Positions 18,476 to 26,650 of a stretch of DNA of 64,000 nucleotides are shown one piece after another. How positions within the stretch are numbered: the first letter of the stretch is position 1; every line of letters starts with the position of its first letter. The notes beneath the pieces were generated by a model that saw only the letters and a list, made by a program, of their open reading frames with translations, had not been told where the DNA came from and made no database searches. The stretch lies in the NCBI RefSeq assembly GCF_002007105.1, contig NZ_MVBC01000013.1, positions 1 to 64,000 on the forward strand. The letters are read 5' to 3'. The stretch is from Hymenobacter sp. CRA2 (GTDB lineage: Bacteria > Bacteroidota > Bacteroidia > Cytophagales > Hymenobacteraceae). A program made the position numbers and the translations under genes.

Positions 18476-19306
18476 ATGAAAGAAACAATTTACTCATCTA
18501 GGGCCAGCTTGCACGCGCCCCGCGCCTTTCTGCGGCAGGTGCGCGAGGATGCCCGGGTGGTGTACCACATCAGCGGGCAGTTGTTCGTGCGCAACCTCAA
18601 GGTGCAAGTGCGGCAAAGCTTGCTCGGCTACGCCTGGATGCTACTGCCTCCGCTGGCGGTGGCCCTGGTGTGGGTTTTGCTAGGGCGGGCCCGGGTGCTC
18701 AACATCGAATCGGGTCCCGTGCCCTACCCGGTGTTTGTGCTGGCCGGGGTGTTCCTGTGGCAAGGGTTCGTGGAGGCGCTGAACTGCCCGCTGCAGCAGC
18801 TGTCGGCATCCAAGGCCACCCTGGCCAAGGTACGGGTGCCGCACGAGGCCTTCGTGGCCGCGGGCATGGGCGTGGTGGGCTTCAACTGCCTGGTGCGGCT
18901 GCTGGTGCTGCTGGGCGCCATGCTGTGGGCAGGTGTGCCCTTCACCAGCGCACTGGCCCTGGTGCCGCTGGGGCTGGCCGCCCTGCTGGGCCTGGGCCTG
19001 GCCTTGGGCTGGTTGGTGGCCCTGCTCGGCTTGCTCTACGCCGACATTCCTAACGCCCTGGCCGTGGGCCTGAACCTGTGGTTTCTCGTCACCCCGGTGG
19101 TGTACGTCCTGCCGGCTCAGTACGGGCGCCTGCTCAGCCTCAACCCCGTAACGCCCCTGCTCACGACCACGCGCAGCTGGCTGCTAGCCGGTACAGTAGC
19201 GCCGGGGCCGGGCTTCTGGCTGGTGGCGGCACTGACCGGCCTTGCCTTGGGCACCAACTGGTTGGCCTACCGCCTGGCCCAACCCCACCTCATTGCCCGC
19301 TTCTGA
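18476..19306 (+). CDS. ABC-2 type permease for surface glycan export
   Basis: Membrane half of an ABC exporter of the Wzm/TagG kind, which moves lipid-linked polysaccharide or teichoic-acid-like polymers across the cytoplasmic membrane. The 276-residue protein has an N-terminal cytosolic segment containing VRNLKVQVRQSLLGYAWMLL, the amphipathic entry typical of this family, then six predicted membrane segments. Its stop overlaps the next start by one base (TGATG), and the partner ATPase is two genes downstream, with the acyltransferase-P450 fusion inserted between the two halves of the transporter. Confidence 0.88.
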   Translation: MKETIYSSRASLHAPRAFLRQVREDARVVYHISGQLFVRNLKVQVRQSLLGYAWMLLPPLAVALVWVLLGRARVLNIESGPVPYPVFVLAGVFLWQGFVEALNCPLQQLSASKATLAKVRVPHEAFVAAGMGVVGFNCLVRLLVLLGAMLWAGVPFTSALALVPLGLAALLGLGLALGWLVALLGLLYADIPNALAVGLNLWFLVTPVVYVLPAQYGRLLSLNPVTPLLTTTRSWLLAGTVAPGPGFWLVAALTGLALGTNWLAYRLAQPHLIARF

Positions 19307-21552
19307 TGCTGCGCTCCTTGCCCCGGGCCCTGGTGGCTCGCTACGCTCCTTCCGTACTCAAGCGCCTGGCCCGTGGGGCGTGGCGGCGGCTTCGGCGCCC
19401 CGCCCCGCCGCGGCACCTATTGGTGTTTGGGGGGCGTACCGAGTACTGGCCGGGCGCCGGGCGTACCCTTTTTGCACGCGAGCCGGTCTTCCGGGCGGCC
19501 ATTCTGGAGTGTGAGCGGATAACGACGCAGGTGCTGGGCGGTCCTTCGCTGCTGCGGCAGTTCGAGGGCGAGCAGGACCCGGGCTTTTTCAAGGACGAGC
19601 GGCGCCTGATGCACACCAGCGCCGTGATGCAGCTAGCCCTGGTGGACCTGTGGCGGGCCCACGGCGTGGAGCCCGAAGCCGTGCTGGGCGTCAGCCTGGG
19701 CGAAATAGCGGCCGTGTACGCCGCCGGGGGACTGAGCCTGACCGACGCGCTGCGGGTGAGTGCCTGCTACTACTCCATCAGCGAAGTAGAGGAGTTTGAC
19801 TACGCGGCGCTGGTGGTCGGGGCCGGTTTTGAGGACTGTGCCCGGCTGATAGCCAGCGGGCCAGCCGACATGTTCATCGTGCTGGTGCTGGACGCGGCTA
19901 GCTGCTTCGTGTTCTGCGCCCGGGCCCACGTAGCGGCGGCGCAGGCCCACCTGGCGGCGCACGGCACGAGCTGCCTGCCGCTGCGAACCGCGCCCATGCT
20001 TCCCTACCACTGCCTGGTGCCGTTGGATCGGCACCTCGACCGCCTGCGGCAGCCGTTGCGGGGTATGCAGCCCTTGCCCACTACCCGGCCGGCTTACCTG
20101 AGCACGGTGGGCCGGCTGGTTCCTTCCGGCACCGTACTGGGCGCCGACTACTGGCTGACCCTGATTCGGTACCCGGTAAATGTGCACGGCGCCCTGGCTG
20201 CCGCGCTGGCCGATGGTTATCAGCTGCTGACGCCCGTCGGCACGCATCCCTTTCCCTTCTTCCAGGGCCCGCAGGCGCCGAACCGCTTGGCTCAGGCCCG
20301 CCTGCTGGGAGGCCTGCACGAGGGCGGCGACGAACACGCGCTGTTTGAAAGCATCCGGCAGCAGTTGCAGCAGGCACGGGTGAGCATGCACCCTGCTGTG
20401 CCCACTACCGCCCTGGAATTTGCCCGGCAGTTTCGGTTCCAGAACCTGGACGTGGTGGCGGATCCTTACCCGGCTTTTGCCTTTCTACGCCGGCAAGGAG
20501 CCCTGCACCAGCTGCCCGGCGAAGAAGGCTGGCTGGTAACCGACTCGGATATGGTGGCTGACATCCTGCGCCAGCCCCTCGTGTTTTCGAACGGTACCGT
20601 ATCTGAATTTGACACGGAGCTATTAGGGGCCGACCCGCCCATTCATACCACCAACCGGGCCATTTTTCAGCCCTTTTTCTCCCCCCGGGAGCTGTCCACG
20701 CTCAGCGACTACACCGCCAGGATGGTGCAGGAGCTAGGCGCTGACCTATACCGCCGGCCCTGCTTCGAATTTGTAACGGAGTTTGCCGTCCCACTTGCCC
20801 AGGCAGTAAGTGGGCGCTTATTGGGTCTCACGGCGGCCGAGTTGGAAAAGTTACGGGGCAGCTTGCCCGGCCATATCTATGGGCTGGACTACTTTGCCGA
20901 GCTGACGCGCTACTTCGAGGACTATTTCAACCACCGGCAAGCCCCAGCAGAACCCCCAGTGATGCTTGACAACCTGCTGGCTCTCGTGCGCAGCGGCTCC
21001 ATCAGCCAGGCAGCGGCCGTGAGTTTGGCCAAAACCATGTGGCTGGCCGGTCTCGCCACCAGCAGCATCCTGATGACCAGCGCGGCCCATTACTTGCTCA
21101 CCCACCCGACTACGGCTGCCCAGCTGCAAGCCCAGCCGGCGCTGGTGGATGCTTTTGTGGAAGAAATTCTGCGGCTGCAGCCGCCCCTCAGCAGCATCTC
21201 CCGCGTTACGACCGAGCCCGTAACCCTGGGCGGGGTGGCGCTACCCGCAGGCACCACGCTGGTGCTGAGCATCGGCGCGGTGAACCGCGACCCGGCCCGC
21301 TTTCCTAGCCCCGACGAGCTGGACCTAAGCCGCCGCCCCACCCGCCACCACGCCTTTGGCGGGGGAATTCATGCCTGCATGGGCGCGCACCTGGCCCGGC
21401 AGGAAGCGCGGCTGATGGTACAATGGCTGGTCGCGCAAGGGGCGGCGCTACAGCTCACTACTCCTTTCGCCTTGCCCCACTACTACCCGCATCCGGTGTT
21501 TCGGGCGCACGCTCACCTCTACCTGACTTTGCAGCCCCCGCTACCCGCCTAA
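19306..21552 (+). CDS. Acyltransferase-cytochrome P450 fusion protein
   Basis: A single 748-residue frame joining two enzymes rarely fused. Residues about 38-330 resemble a malonyl-CoA/ACP acyltransferase: GVSLGEIAAVYAAGGL carries the nucleophile Ser130 (the usual His before it is Val), and LPYHC gives a candidate catalytic His235; the usual N-terminal GQGSQ is replaced by FGGRTEYW. Residues about 368-748 are a P450 with ExxR (Glu620-Arg623) and the haem loop FGGGIHACMGAHLAR (Cys691). The I-helix reads AGLATS, lacking the usual acid of the acid-alcohol pair. There is no stop or frameshift at the joint near residue 350. One-base overlaps link it to permease and ATPase genes. No carrier protein or ketosynthase is visible in the window. 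The substrate is unknown. Confidence 0.88.
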   Translation: MLRSLPRALVARYAPSVLKRLARGAWRRLRRPAPPRHLLVFGGRTEYWPGAGRTLFAREPVFRAAILECERITTQVLGGPSLLRQFEGEQDPGFFKDERRLMHTSAVMQLALVDLWRAHGVEPEAVLGVSLGEIAAVYAAGGLSLTDALRVSACYYSISEVEEFDYAALVVGAGFEDCARLIASGPADMFIVLVLDAASCFVFCARAHVAAAQAHLAAHGTSCLPLRTAPMLPYHCLVPLDRHLDRLRQPLRGMQPLPTTRPAYLSTVGRLVPSGTVLGADYWLTLIRYPVNVHGALAAALADGYQLLTPVGTHPFPFFQGPQAPNRLAQARLLGGLHEGGDEHALFESIRQQLQQARVSMHPAVPTTALEFARQFRFQNLDVVADPYPAFAFLRRQGALHQLPGEEGWLVTDSDMVADILRQPLVFSNGTVSEFDTELLGADPPIHTTNRAIFQPFFSPRELSTLSDYTARMVQELGADLYRRPCFEFVTEFAVPLAQAVSGRLLGLTAAELEKLRGSLPGHIYGLDYFAELTRYFEDYFNHRQAPAEPPVMLDNLLALVRSGSISQAAAVSLAKTMWLAGLATSSILMTSAAHYLLTHPTTAAQLQAQPALVDAFVEEILRLQPPLSSISRVTTEPVTLGGVALPAGTTLVLSIGAVNRDPARFPSPDELDLSRRPTRHHAFGGGIHACMGAHLARQEARLMVQWLVAQGAALQLTTPFALPHYYPHPVFRAHAHLYLTLQPPLPA

Positions 21553-22793
21553 TGTCCGCCTCTCCTCCTTTGGTTACAGTGCGTAATCTTTCCAAGAAGT
21601 TCTGCACGCACTTGCGCTCCTCGCTCTGGTACGGCCTGCGCGACATTGTCGCCGAGGCGTTGCCGGGCCGGCTGCGGCAGCCCCACCGCCTGCGGCGGGC
21701 CGAGTTCTGGAGCTTGCAGGATGTCTCGTTTGAGCTGCGCCGGGGCGAGGCGCTGGCCATTATTGGCGACAACGGCGCGGGCAAAAGCACCCTGCTGAAG
21801 CTACTCAACGGCCTGATTAAGCCCGATGCGGGCACCATCCGCATCCTGGGCCGGGTTGGGGCCCTCATTGAGCTGGGCGTGGGACTTGATCCGCTGCTGA
21901 GCGGGCGCGAAAACATTTTCCTGCGCGCTTCTCTGCTGGGCGTTTCGCAGGGGCAGGTGGCGCCGCTGCTGCCAGCCATCATTGACTTCACCGGCCTGGG
22001 CAGCGCCATTGAGATGCCGGTGCAGTTCTACAGTTCGGGCATGGTGTCGCGCTTGGCCTACGCCGTAGCGGCGCATTTGCACCCCGACGTGCTGCTCGTA
22101 GACGAGGTGCTGGCCGTGGGCGACTTCGACTTTCAGCGCAAGTGTATTCACCACATGATGAGCTACCTTGCCGGCGGGGGCTCCATCATCCTCGTTTCGC
22201 ACCAGCCCCACCATATTCAATCGGTGTGCCAGCGCGGCCTGGTGCTGGAAAAGGGGCAACTGGCGTTCAGCGGCACGGCCGTCGAGGCACTCGATTACTA
22301 CTTTGGGCAGCAACTAGCTTTGGGCAGCCCCGCCGATGCGGCACCTGCGGCCGAGGCGCTCAACGAACTAAAGCCCGTGGTGATTGAGGAAGTGCGGATG
22401 ACGGGTGCCGGCACGGGCCTGTGCCCCGGGGCAGCAGCTACCATTCAGCTCACTTACCATGCCCTGCGGTCGGTTCAGCAGGTGAGTTGGGGCTTTTATT
22501 TATACACCAACGACGGGCAGGTGTGTATCGGCGGGGCCTTCCACCCAACGCCCACCCGTATCAGCGAAGGGCAGCACGTGCTCCGCTGCCAGCTGGCGCG
22601 CCTGCCGCTCACAGCCGGCAATTACCTGCTGCGAGCGGCCATCTTCGACTGTAATTCCTTGCAGCCTTTGGCTCTTTTTGGCTGGGAGAATGCGCCTGGG
22701 CGGTTGCAGGTGGAAGCCGCCACCAGCCTGGAAAAAAACAGCCACAAATTGCTTAACCAGCTTACCATCTTGGACGTCGAATGGAACCACTAG
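21552..22793 (+). CDS. Wzt-like ABC transporter ATPase with C-terminal glycan-binding domain
   Basis: ATP-driven partner of the permease at 18476. The N-terminal ATPase domain has Walker A GDNGAGKST, the signature region YSSGMVSRLAYAVA and Walker B VLLVDEVLAVGD followed by the switch His in VSHQ. After about residue 265 comes a beta-rich domain (VQQVSWGFYLYTNDGQVC through LLRAAIFDCN) like the Wzt C-terminal domain that recognises a modified glycan end. Total length is 413 residues. ATG at 21552 overlaps the preceding stop (TAATG), and the 3' end overlaps the next gene by 13 bases. A recognition domain suggests the exported chain bears a terminal modification, perhaps made by the neighbours. 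Confidence 0.92.
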   Translation: MSASPPLVTVRNLSKKFCTHLRSSLWYGLRDIVAEALPGRLRQPHRLRRAEFWSLQDVSFELRRGEALAIIGDNGAGKSTLLKLLNGLIKPDAGTIRILGRVGALIELGVGLDPLLSGRENIFLRASLLGVSQGQVAPLLPAIIDFTGLGSAIEMPVQFYSSGMVSRLAYAVAAHLHPDVLLVDEVLAVGDFDFQRKCIHHMMSYLAGGGSIILVSHQPHHIQSVCQRGLVLEKGQLAFSGTAVEALDYYFGQQLALGSPADAAPAAEALNELKPVVIEEVRMTGAGTGLCPGAAATIQLTYHALRSVQQVSWGFYLYTNDGQVCIGGAFHPTPTRISEGQHVLRCQLARLPLTAGNYLLRAAIFDCNSLQPLALFGWENAPGRLQVEAATSLEKNSHKLLNQLTILDVEWNH

Positions 22794-23860
22794 TTTCCAC
22801 CCCCACGGGTATTACCCAGAACTCCCGCCTGAACAAGGCCATCAGCCGGGGCCTGACTTACCTGACGCAGCACCAGTTCCCCAACGGCGAGTTCTGCTGC
22901 TACATTGCCGCCGATGAGCCCATGCAGGGCTGGTGCCTGACCGAAAGCACGGTGTTTGCGACGATGGTGGTGGCCTCGTGCCTGCTGCCGCTGGCTGACC
23001 GGCCCGAAACGGAAGCCATGCTGGCCAAGGCCAGCGGCTGGCTGCAGTACCAGATGCACCACGGCGGGGTGTGGCCGGTGTTTTCCGACCGCCACCCCTG
23101 GCATGCGCTGGTGCCCTACGACACCGACAGCATGGTTTACGCCTCTGCTTTTATGCGGGCCCGCGGCATCGATTGCCCTAGCCCGACCAATCTGCCCTTG
23201 CTACTGGCCAATCGTACTCGTAAGGGCTTGTTCTACACCTGGTTTCTGCTGCGTCTGAACTGGCAAACCAATCCCACGCACTGGCGCATCACAGCCCGTG
23301 AGGTGCTGCATCCCATCAACAGCTTCTTTTTTTGGCGGGCCAACGAGTGCACCCGGGCCGATGTCGACATGGGCATTAACACCAATGTTCTGTATTATTT
23401 GGGCGACGTGGAGGCCACTCAGCCCATCATTGCCGAACTGCTGCGGGTGATTGCCGAAAAGCGGGAAGACGACTGCGACAAGTGGTACCGCAACCCGTTC
23501 ACCATCTACTACCTCATGTCGCGGGTGTACCGGCAGGGCGTAACGAAGCTGGAGCCCGCCCGACCAGCCATTCTGGAGCGCATCTTGGCCACGGCCCGCC
23601 CCGACGGGCAATTGGGCAAGTCCATCTTCGACACCGCGCTGGCTGTTACCACCTTACTTAATCTGGGCTTCGCCAGCCCAATCCTGGACCAAGCCATTGA
23701 ATTCATCCTGCAAGCCCAGGCTGCGTCCGGCGAGTGGCCCCGTTGGCTGTTCTACTACGGCGGGCCGAAGCTGCTGCAGGGCTGGGGCTCCGAGGAACTG
23801 ACCACCGGCTTCTGCCTGGAGGCGCTGGCCCGTTACCAAGCCGAGCATCCCCATGCTTAG
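22781..23860 (+). CDS. Alpha-toroid protein resembling terpene cyclases
   Basis: The 359-residue protein is mostly helical with prenyltransferase/squalene-oxidase-type repeats. QW-like motifs occur as QYQMHHGGVWPVF and QAQAASGEWPRW. PYDTDSMVY holds Asp114-x-Asp116-Ser117 at the place where class II cyclases carry DxDD, so a protonating Asp could be present although the fourth acid is Ser. It is about half the size of squalene-hopene cyclase, one toroid domain rather than two, and has no signal peptide. It overlaps the ATPase gene by 13 bases and ends three bases before the next possible start, so it belongs to the operon. It might cyclise a prenyl chain or be a sugar-modifying toroid enzyme; the family alone does not decide. 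Confidence 0.7.
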   Translation: MEPLVSTPTGITQNSRLNKAISRGLTYLTQHQFPNGEFCCYIAADEPMQGWCLTESTVFATMVVASCLLPLADRPETEAMLAKASGWLQYQMHHGGVWPVFSDRHPWHALVPYDTDSMVYASAFMRARGIDCPSPTNLPLLLANRTRKGLFYTWFLLRLNWQTNPTHWRITAREVLHPINSFFFWRANECTRADVDMGINTNVLYYLGDVEATQPIIAELLRVIAEKREDDCDKWYRNPFTIYYLMSRVYRQGVTKLEPARPAILERILATARPDGQLGKSIFDTALAVTTLLNLGFASPILDQAIEFILQAQAASGEWPRWLFYYGGPKLLQGWGSEELTTGFCLEALARYQAEHPHA

Positions 23861-23904
23861 CCCATGAAACCCGTTCCCTACGAGGCTTCCCGCCGCTACC
23901 CGGA

Positions 23905-24963
23905 GTGGACTTGCTGCGCTTCTTGGCTAGTCTGGCAGTGGTACTACTGCACTTCACTTACAGCATGCCGCTGATAGCCCGCATTAGCCCATCGTTTCCG
24001 GCTCTGGGCGGGGTGTTCCGCTACGGCTACTTGGCGGTCGACTTGTTTTTCATGATCAGCGGGTTTGTGGTGCTGCGCTCGGCCCGCCACAAAAGCTTGT
24101 CGCAGTTTGTGGTGGCCCGCGTGGTGCGCCTCTATCCAGTGTTCTGGCTGAGTTGCTTGCTCACCTTTGCGGGCCTTTATTTCAGCGGCACGGGCGGGCC
24201 GGGAATGGGTCGGCAGTTGGTGTTCAACCTCACCATGCTACACGAGTTTTTTGGCTACAAGCCCCTGAATGGCGTGTACTGGTCGCTGACCTACGAGCTG
24301 ACCTTTTGCTTTCTGGTGGGACTCATCATTGGCTGCCGGCTGTGGCAATGGCTGTTTGGGCTAGTGCTGGGCTGGCTGGCGTACACGGCGGTGGCCGGTC
24401 CGCTGCCGGCCGGCCACCTGTTCAGCTACTTGTTCATTCCCAAGCACAGCGCCTATTTCATTGCGGGCATGCTGTTCTACCTGCTGCAAAGCCGCACAGA
24501 AGCAGCCTGGAAGCTGCACGCAGCGCTGCTTTTCGCCTTCGGGCTGGCCTTGCGCAGCGACCGGGCCGAGCGGCAGCTGGCGCAGGAGTTCTTCCACGAA
24601 GCGCCGCTCAGCGCGGTCGTGTCGGGGGTAGTAATTGCCGGGTGCTTCCTGGTGTTTTACGCCATCGTGGCGGGCCGCCTGCGCCCTCACCCGGTTTGGG
24701 CCGCGTTAGGGCTGCTGACCTACCCGCTTTACCTGCTGCACGGCCTGGGGGCCATTCCGCTCAACTTGCTCAGTGGCAAGGTCGATAAATACTTGCTACT
24801 GGCGGGTACGCTGGCTTTGGTGCTGCTGGTGGCCGCCCTGGCGCAACGGCTGGTGGAGCGTCCCCTGAGCCTGGCCCTGGGCCGCTGGCTCAACCACTGG
24901 CTGGCGCAGCAGCGGCCGCAGTTCGTCCACTCCGAAGCCGTAGCAGCGGCGCCCCACGCCTAG
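23905..24963 (+). CDS. Membrane acyltransferase 3 (OafA-like), 5' end apparently frameshifted
   Basis: O-acyltransferases of this family acetylate or otherwise acylate sugars of surface glycans. The frame has about ten membrane segments, the conserved LHFTYSM histidine region, FFMISGFVVLRSARHKSL and the ARVVRLYPVFW motif. The expected N-terminus (MKPVPYEASRRYP, ATG at 23864) lies in a different frame and ends soon after, while the remainder starts GVDLLRFLASL. One missing base near 23898-23903 would join them into the usual YPGVDLLRF opening. As written, only a GTG at 23905 could start the long frame, giving 352 residues. It is either a fresh frameshift mutation, a sequence error, or a shortened but working enzyme. 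Confidence 0.75.
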   Translation: MDLLRFLASLAVVLLHFTYSMPLIARISPSFPALGGVFRYGYLAVDLFFMISGFVVLRSARHKSLSQFVVARVVRLYPVFWLSCLLTFAGLYFSGTGGPGMGRQLVFNLTMLHEFFGYKPLNGVYWSLTYELTFCFLVGLIIGCRLWQWLFGLVLGWLAYTAVAGPLPAGHLFSYLFIPKHSAYFIAGMLFYLLQSRTEAAWKLHAALLFAFGLALRSDRAERQLAQEFFHEAPLSAVVSGVVIAGCFLVFYAIVAGRLRPHPVWAALGLLTYPLYLLHGLGAIPLNLLSGKVDKYLLLAGTLALVLLVAALAQRLVERPLSLALGRWLNHWLAQQRPQFVHSEAVAAAPHA

Positions 24964-25010
24964 CTGCTGCCGTAGCCACCTGTTTCTTTCCTTTCCAAGC
25001 CGCCTTGCAC

Positions 25011-26147
25011 ATGCCTACGCATTTAGAAAAAATCAACGTCCTGCGCGGCATTGCCATTCTGCTGGTGTTCGGCTACCATGCCCTGCTCATTCTCTTCGGG
25101 CAGTATGAAATCTACGATTTCAGCCCGTCGTGGGTGTGGATTGATTTTGCGCGCTACGTGCCCGGCCGCATCTTGCTGGGGATGACGCCGCCGGGTATGG
25201 GCGCACAGGGCGTCACGTTGTTCCTTGTCATCTCAGGCTTTTTGATTCACTTAGGCTATTTGCGCAGCGGCGTCAGCTTCCGCTGGGGCGAGTTTTTCAA
25301 CAAACGGTTCTGGCGCATCTATCCCCCGTATCTGGTGGCGCTGCTTGTGTTCGGCCTCAGCCTGGGGACGGGCGGCTGGCTCGGCCTGCTCACCCACCTC
25401 ACGCTCACGCACAATCTCACCGACCGCACCATCTTCACGATTAATCCTTCTTTTTGGTCGCTGGCCCTGGAAATGCAGCTTTACCTGCTGTACCCGCTGT
25501 TGCTGTTGCTGCGCCACCGGCTGGGCATGGCCGGAGCCACGCTGGCTATAGGTGGACTAGCAATACTGGCTATGGGCTTGGGAATAGCCTTGCAGACGCG
25601 GAGCGAGGCACTCTGGCTGTCGGCCCTCAACCTCTGGATAGTATGGGCACTAGGCGCCTATCTCGGCGAGAAGTTCTTTTACCAGCAACGCATTTATACG
25701 GGCAGCGGCTACTACCTGCTGATGGCTTACCTGCTGCTCACACTCTCGCGGCTCACCATTGTGTACGTGCTGTTTGGCCGCATCCTGTTCAGCGTATTTT
25801 TCATTTACGTTATCGACTGGTATCTGCACCGCCCGGCCAAAGCCGGCGCTGCTTTTTCGGGCGCTTTGGCCCGGTTCACGGCGCTGGTGGGCGTATATAG
25901 CTATAGTATCTACCTATTTCACCAGCCTTCCTTGCAGCAGTTAATTGAGTTTTTCAGCCACGGGCAACAGAATAAGTTGGTGCTGACCGGGGCCGTGGCA
26001 CTCTCCTTTGGGGTGGTGCTCGGCTTATCGTACTGCACCTACCGCTGGTTGGAGCTACCCTCCATACATTGGGGCAAGCAGCTTTATGCACGGTTCCGTC
26101 CTACAGGGAAAGCTGCTTTGGTGCCGGCCCGGCAGCCAGGGGCCTAA
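25011..26147 (+). CDS. Membrane acyltransferase 3 (OafA-like)
   Basis: Second acyltransferase of the locus, 378 residues, intact. The start MPTHLEKINVLRGIAILLVFGYHALL has the conserved LRGIAIL and the active His. LVISGFLIHLGY and NKRFWRIYPPYLVALL are the family's SGF and R-x-x-RIYP motifs. About ten membrane segments follow. ATG at 25011 is preferred to the TTG two codons earlier. It is the last gene of the run and begins 47 bases after its paralogue. The two differ in length and sequence, so they may place acyl groups on different sugars or positions. Confidence 0.88.
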   Translation: MPTHLEKINVLRGIAILLVFGYHALLILFGQYEIYDFSPSWVWIDFARYVPGRILLGMTPPGMGAQGVTLFLVISGFLIHLGYLRSGVSFRWGEFFNKRFWRIYPPYLVALLVFGLSLGTGGWLGLLTHLTLTHNLTDRTIFTINPSFWSLALEMQLYLLYPLLLLLRHRLGMAGATLAIGGLAILAMGLGIALQTRSEALWLSALNLWIVWALGAYLGEKFFYQQRIYTGSGYYLLMAYLLLTLSRLTIVYVLFGRILFSVFFIYVIDWYLHRPAKAGAAFSGALARFTALVGVYSYSIYLFHQPSLQQLIEFFSHGQQNKLVLTGAVALSFGVVLGLSYCTYRWLELPSIHWGKQLYARFRPTGKAALVPARQPGA

Positions 26148-26350
26148 CGTGGAATGCAATTGCAAGGGGTGCTACCAGTACTTGCCGGTGACGCCCAGTA
26201 GCGACCGGCTTCGCGGTACATGTCGCGCTTGAGGGCCTCTAGTCATTCAAGAACGCTCGAGCAAGAAAAAACCTGGTAAAGAATCCCGGTTGCGCTATTA
26301 GGCATATGCCCATTAGTGCGGTTTAGTGTAACGGCCGTCATCATCTAGGC

Positions 26351-26608
26351 ATGCGAGAGGGCACGGGCATGTTCACGCACCATCTGGCATGCTCCGGCAC
26401 CCGCCTGCTCTATGACTCGCAGCTAGAGCCCAAACGGTTCCGCGGCATGGGTAGCTACTTTGCTGTTGATCGGGAGTGGGAAAAGGAATACCGCAAAGGC
26501 TGCAAGACGCACTACCGCGGCAAGCCTACCCGATGGTATGCCCGCCTCCTGAAGCTGGAGCAACGAGCTGAAGCAAGTGCGCCGGCTCTGCTCCAGCTGC
26601 TACAGTGA
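26351..26608 (+). CDS. Small hypothetical protein
   Basis: Open frame of 85 residues starting MREGTGMFTHHLAC, rich in charged and aromatic residues (SYFAVDREWEKEYRKGCKTHYRGK) and ending in a short helical stretch ARLLKLEQRAEASAPALLQLL. No family, signal peptide or membrane segment is recognised. It lies in a patch with mixed base composition and no clear operon partner. It may be a gene remnant; I keep it with low confidence because it has a start, reasonable length and no overlap with anything else. The 200 bases before it (26148-26350) show nothing I can name. Confidence 0.3.
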   Translation: MREGTGMFTHHLACSGTRLLYDSQLEPKRFRGMGSYFAVDREWEKEYRKGCKTHYRGKPTRWYARLLKLEQRAEASAPALLQLLQ

Positions 26609-26650
26609 GGCTCGAACCTGACAAAACCTTACTTTTTCAGATGGCTTAGC

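Noticed and set aside
15128-26147. Classical polyketide or fatty-acid synthase cluster
   Set aside because: Only an AT-like domain is present; no ketosynthase, carrier protein or ketoreductase is visible in the window.
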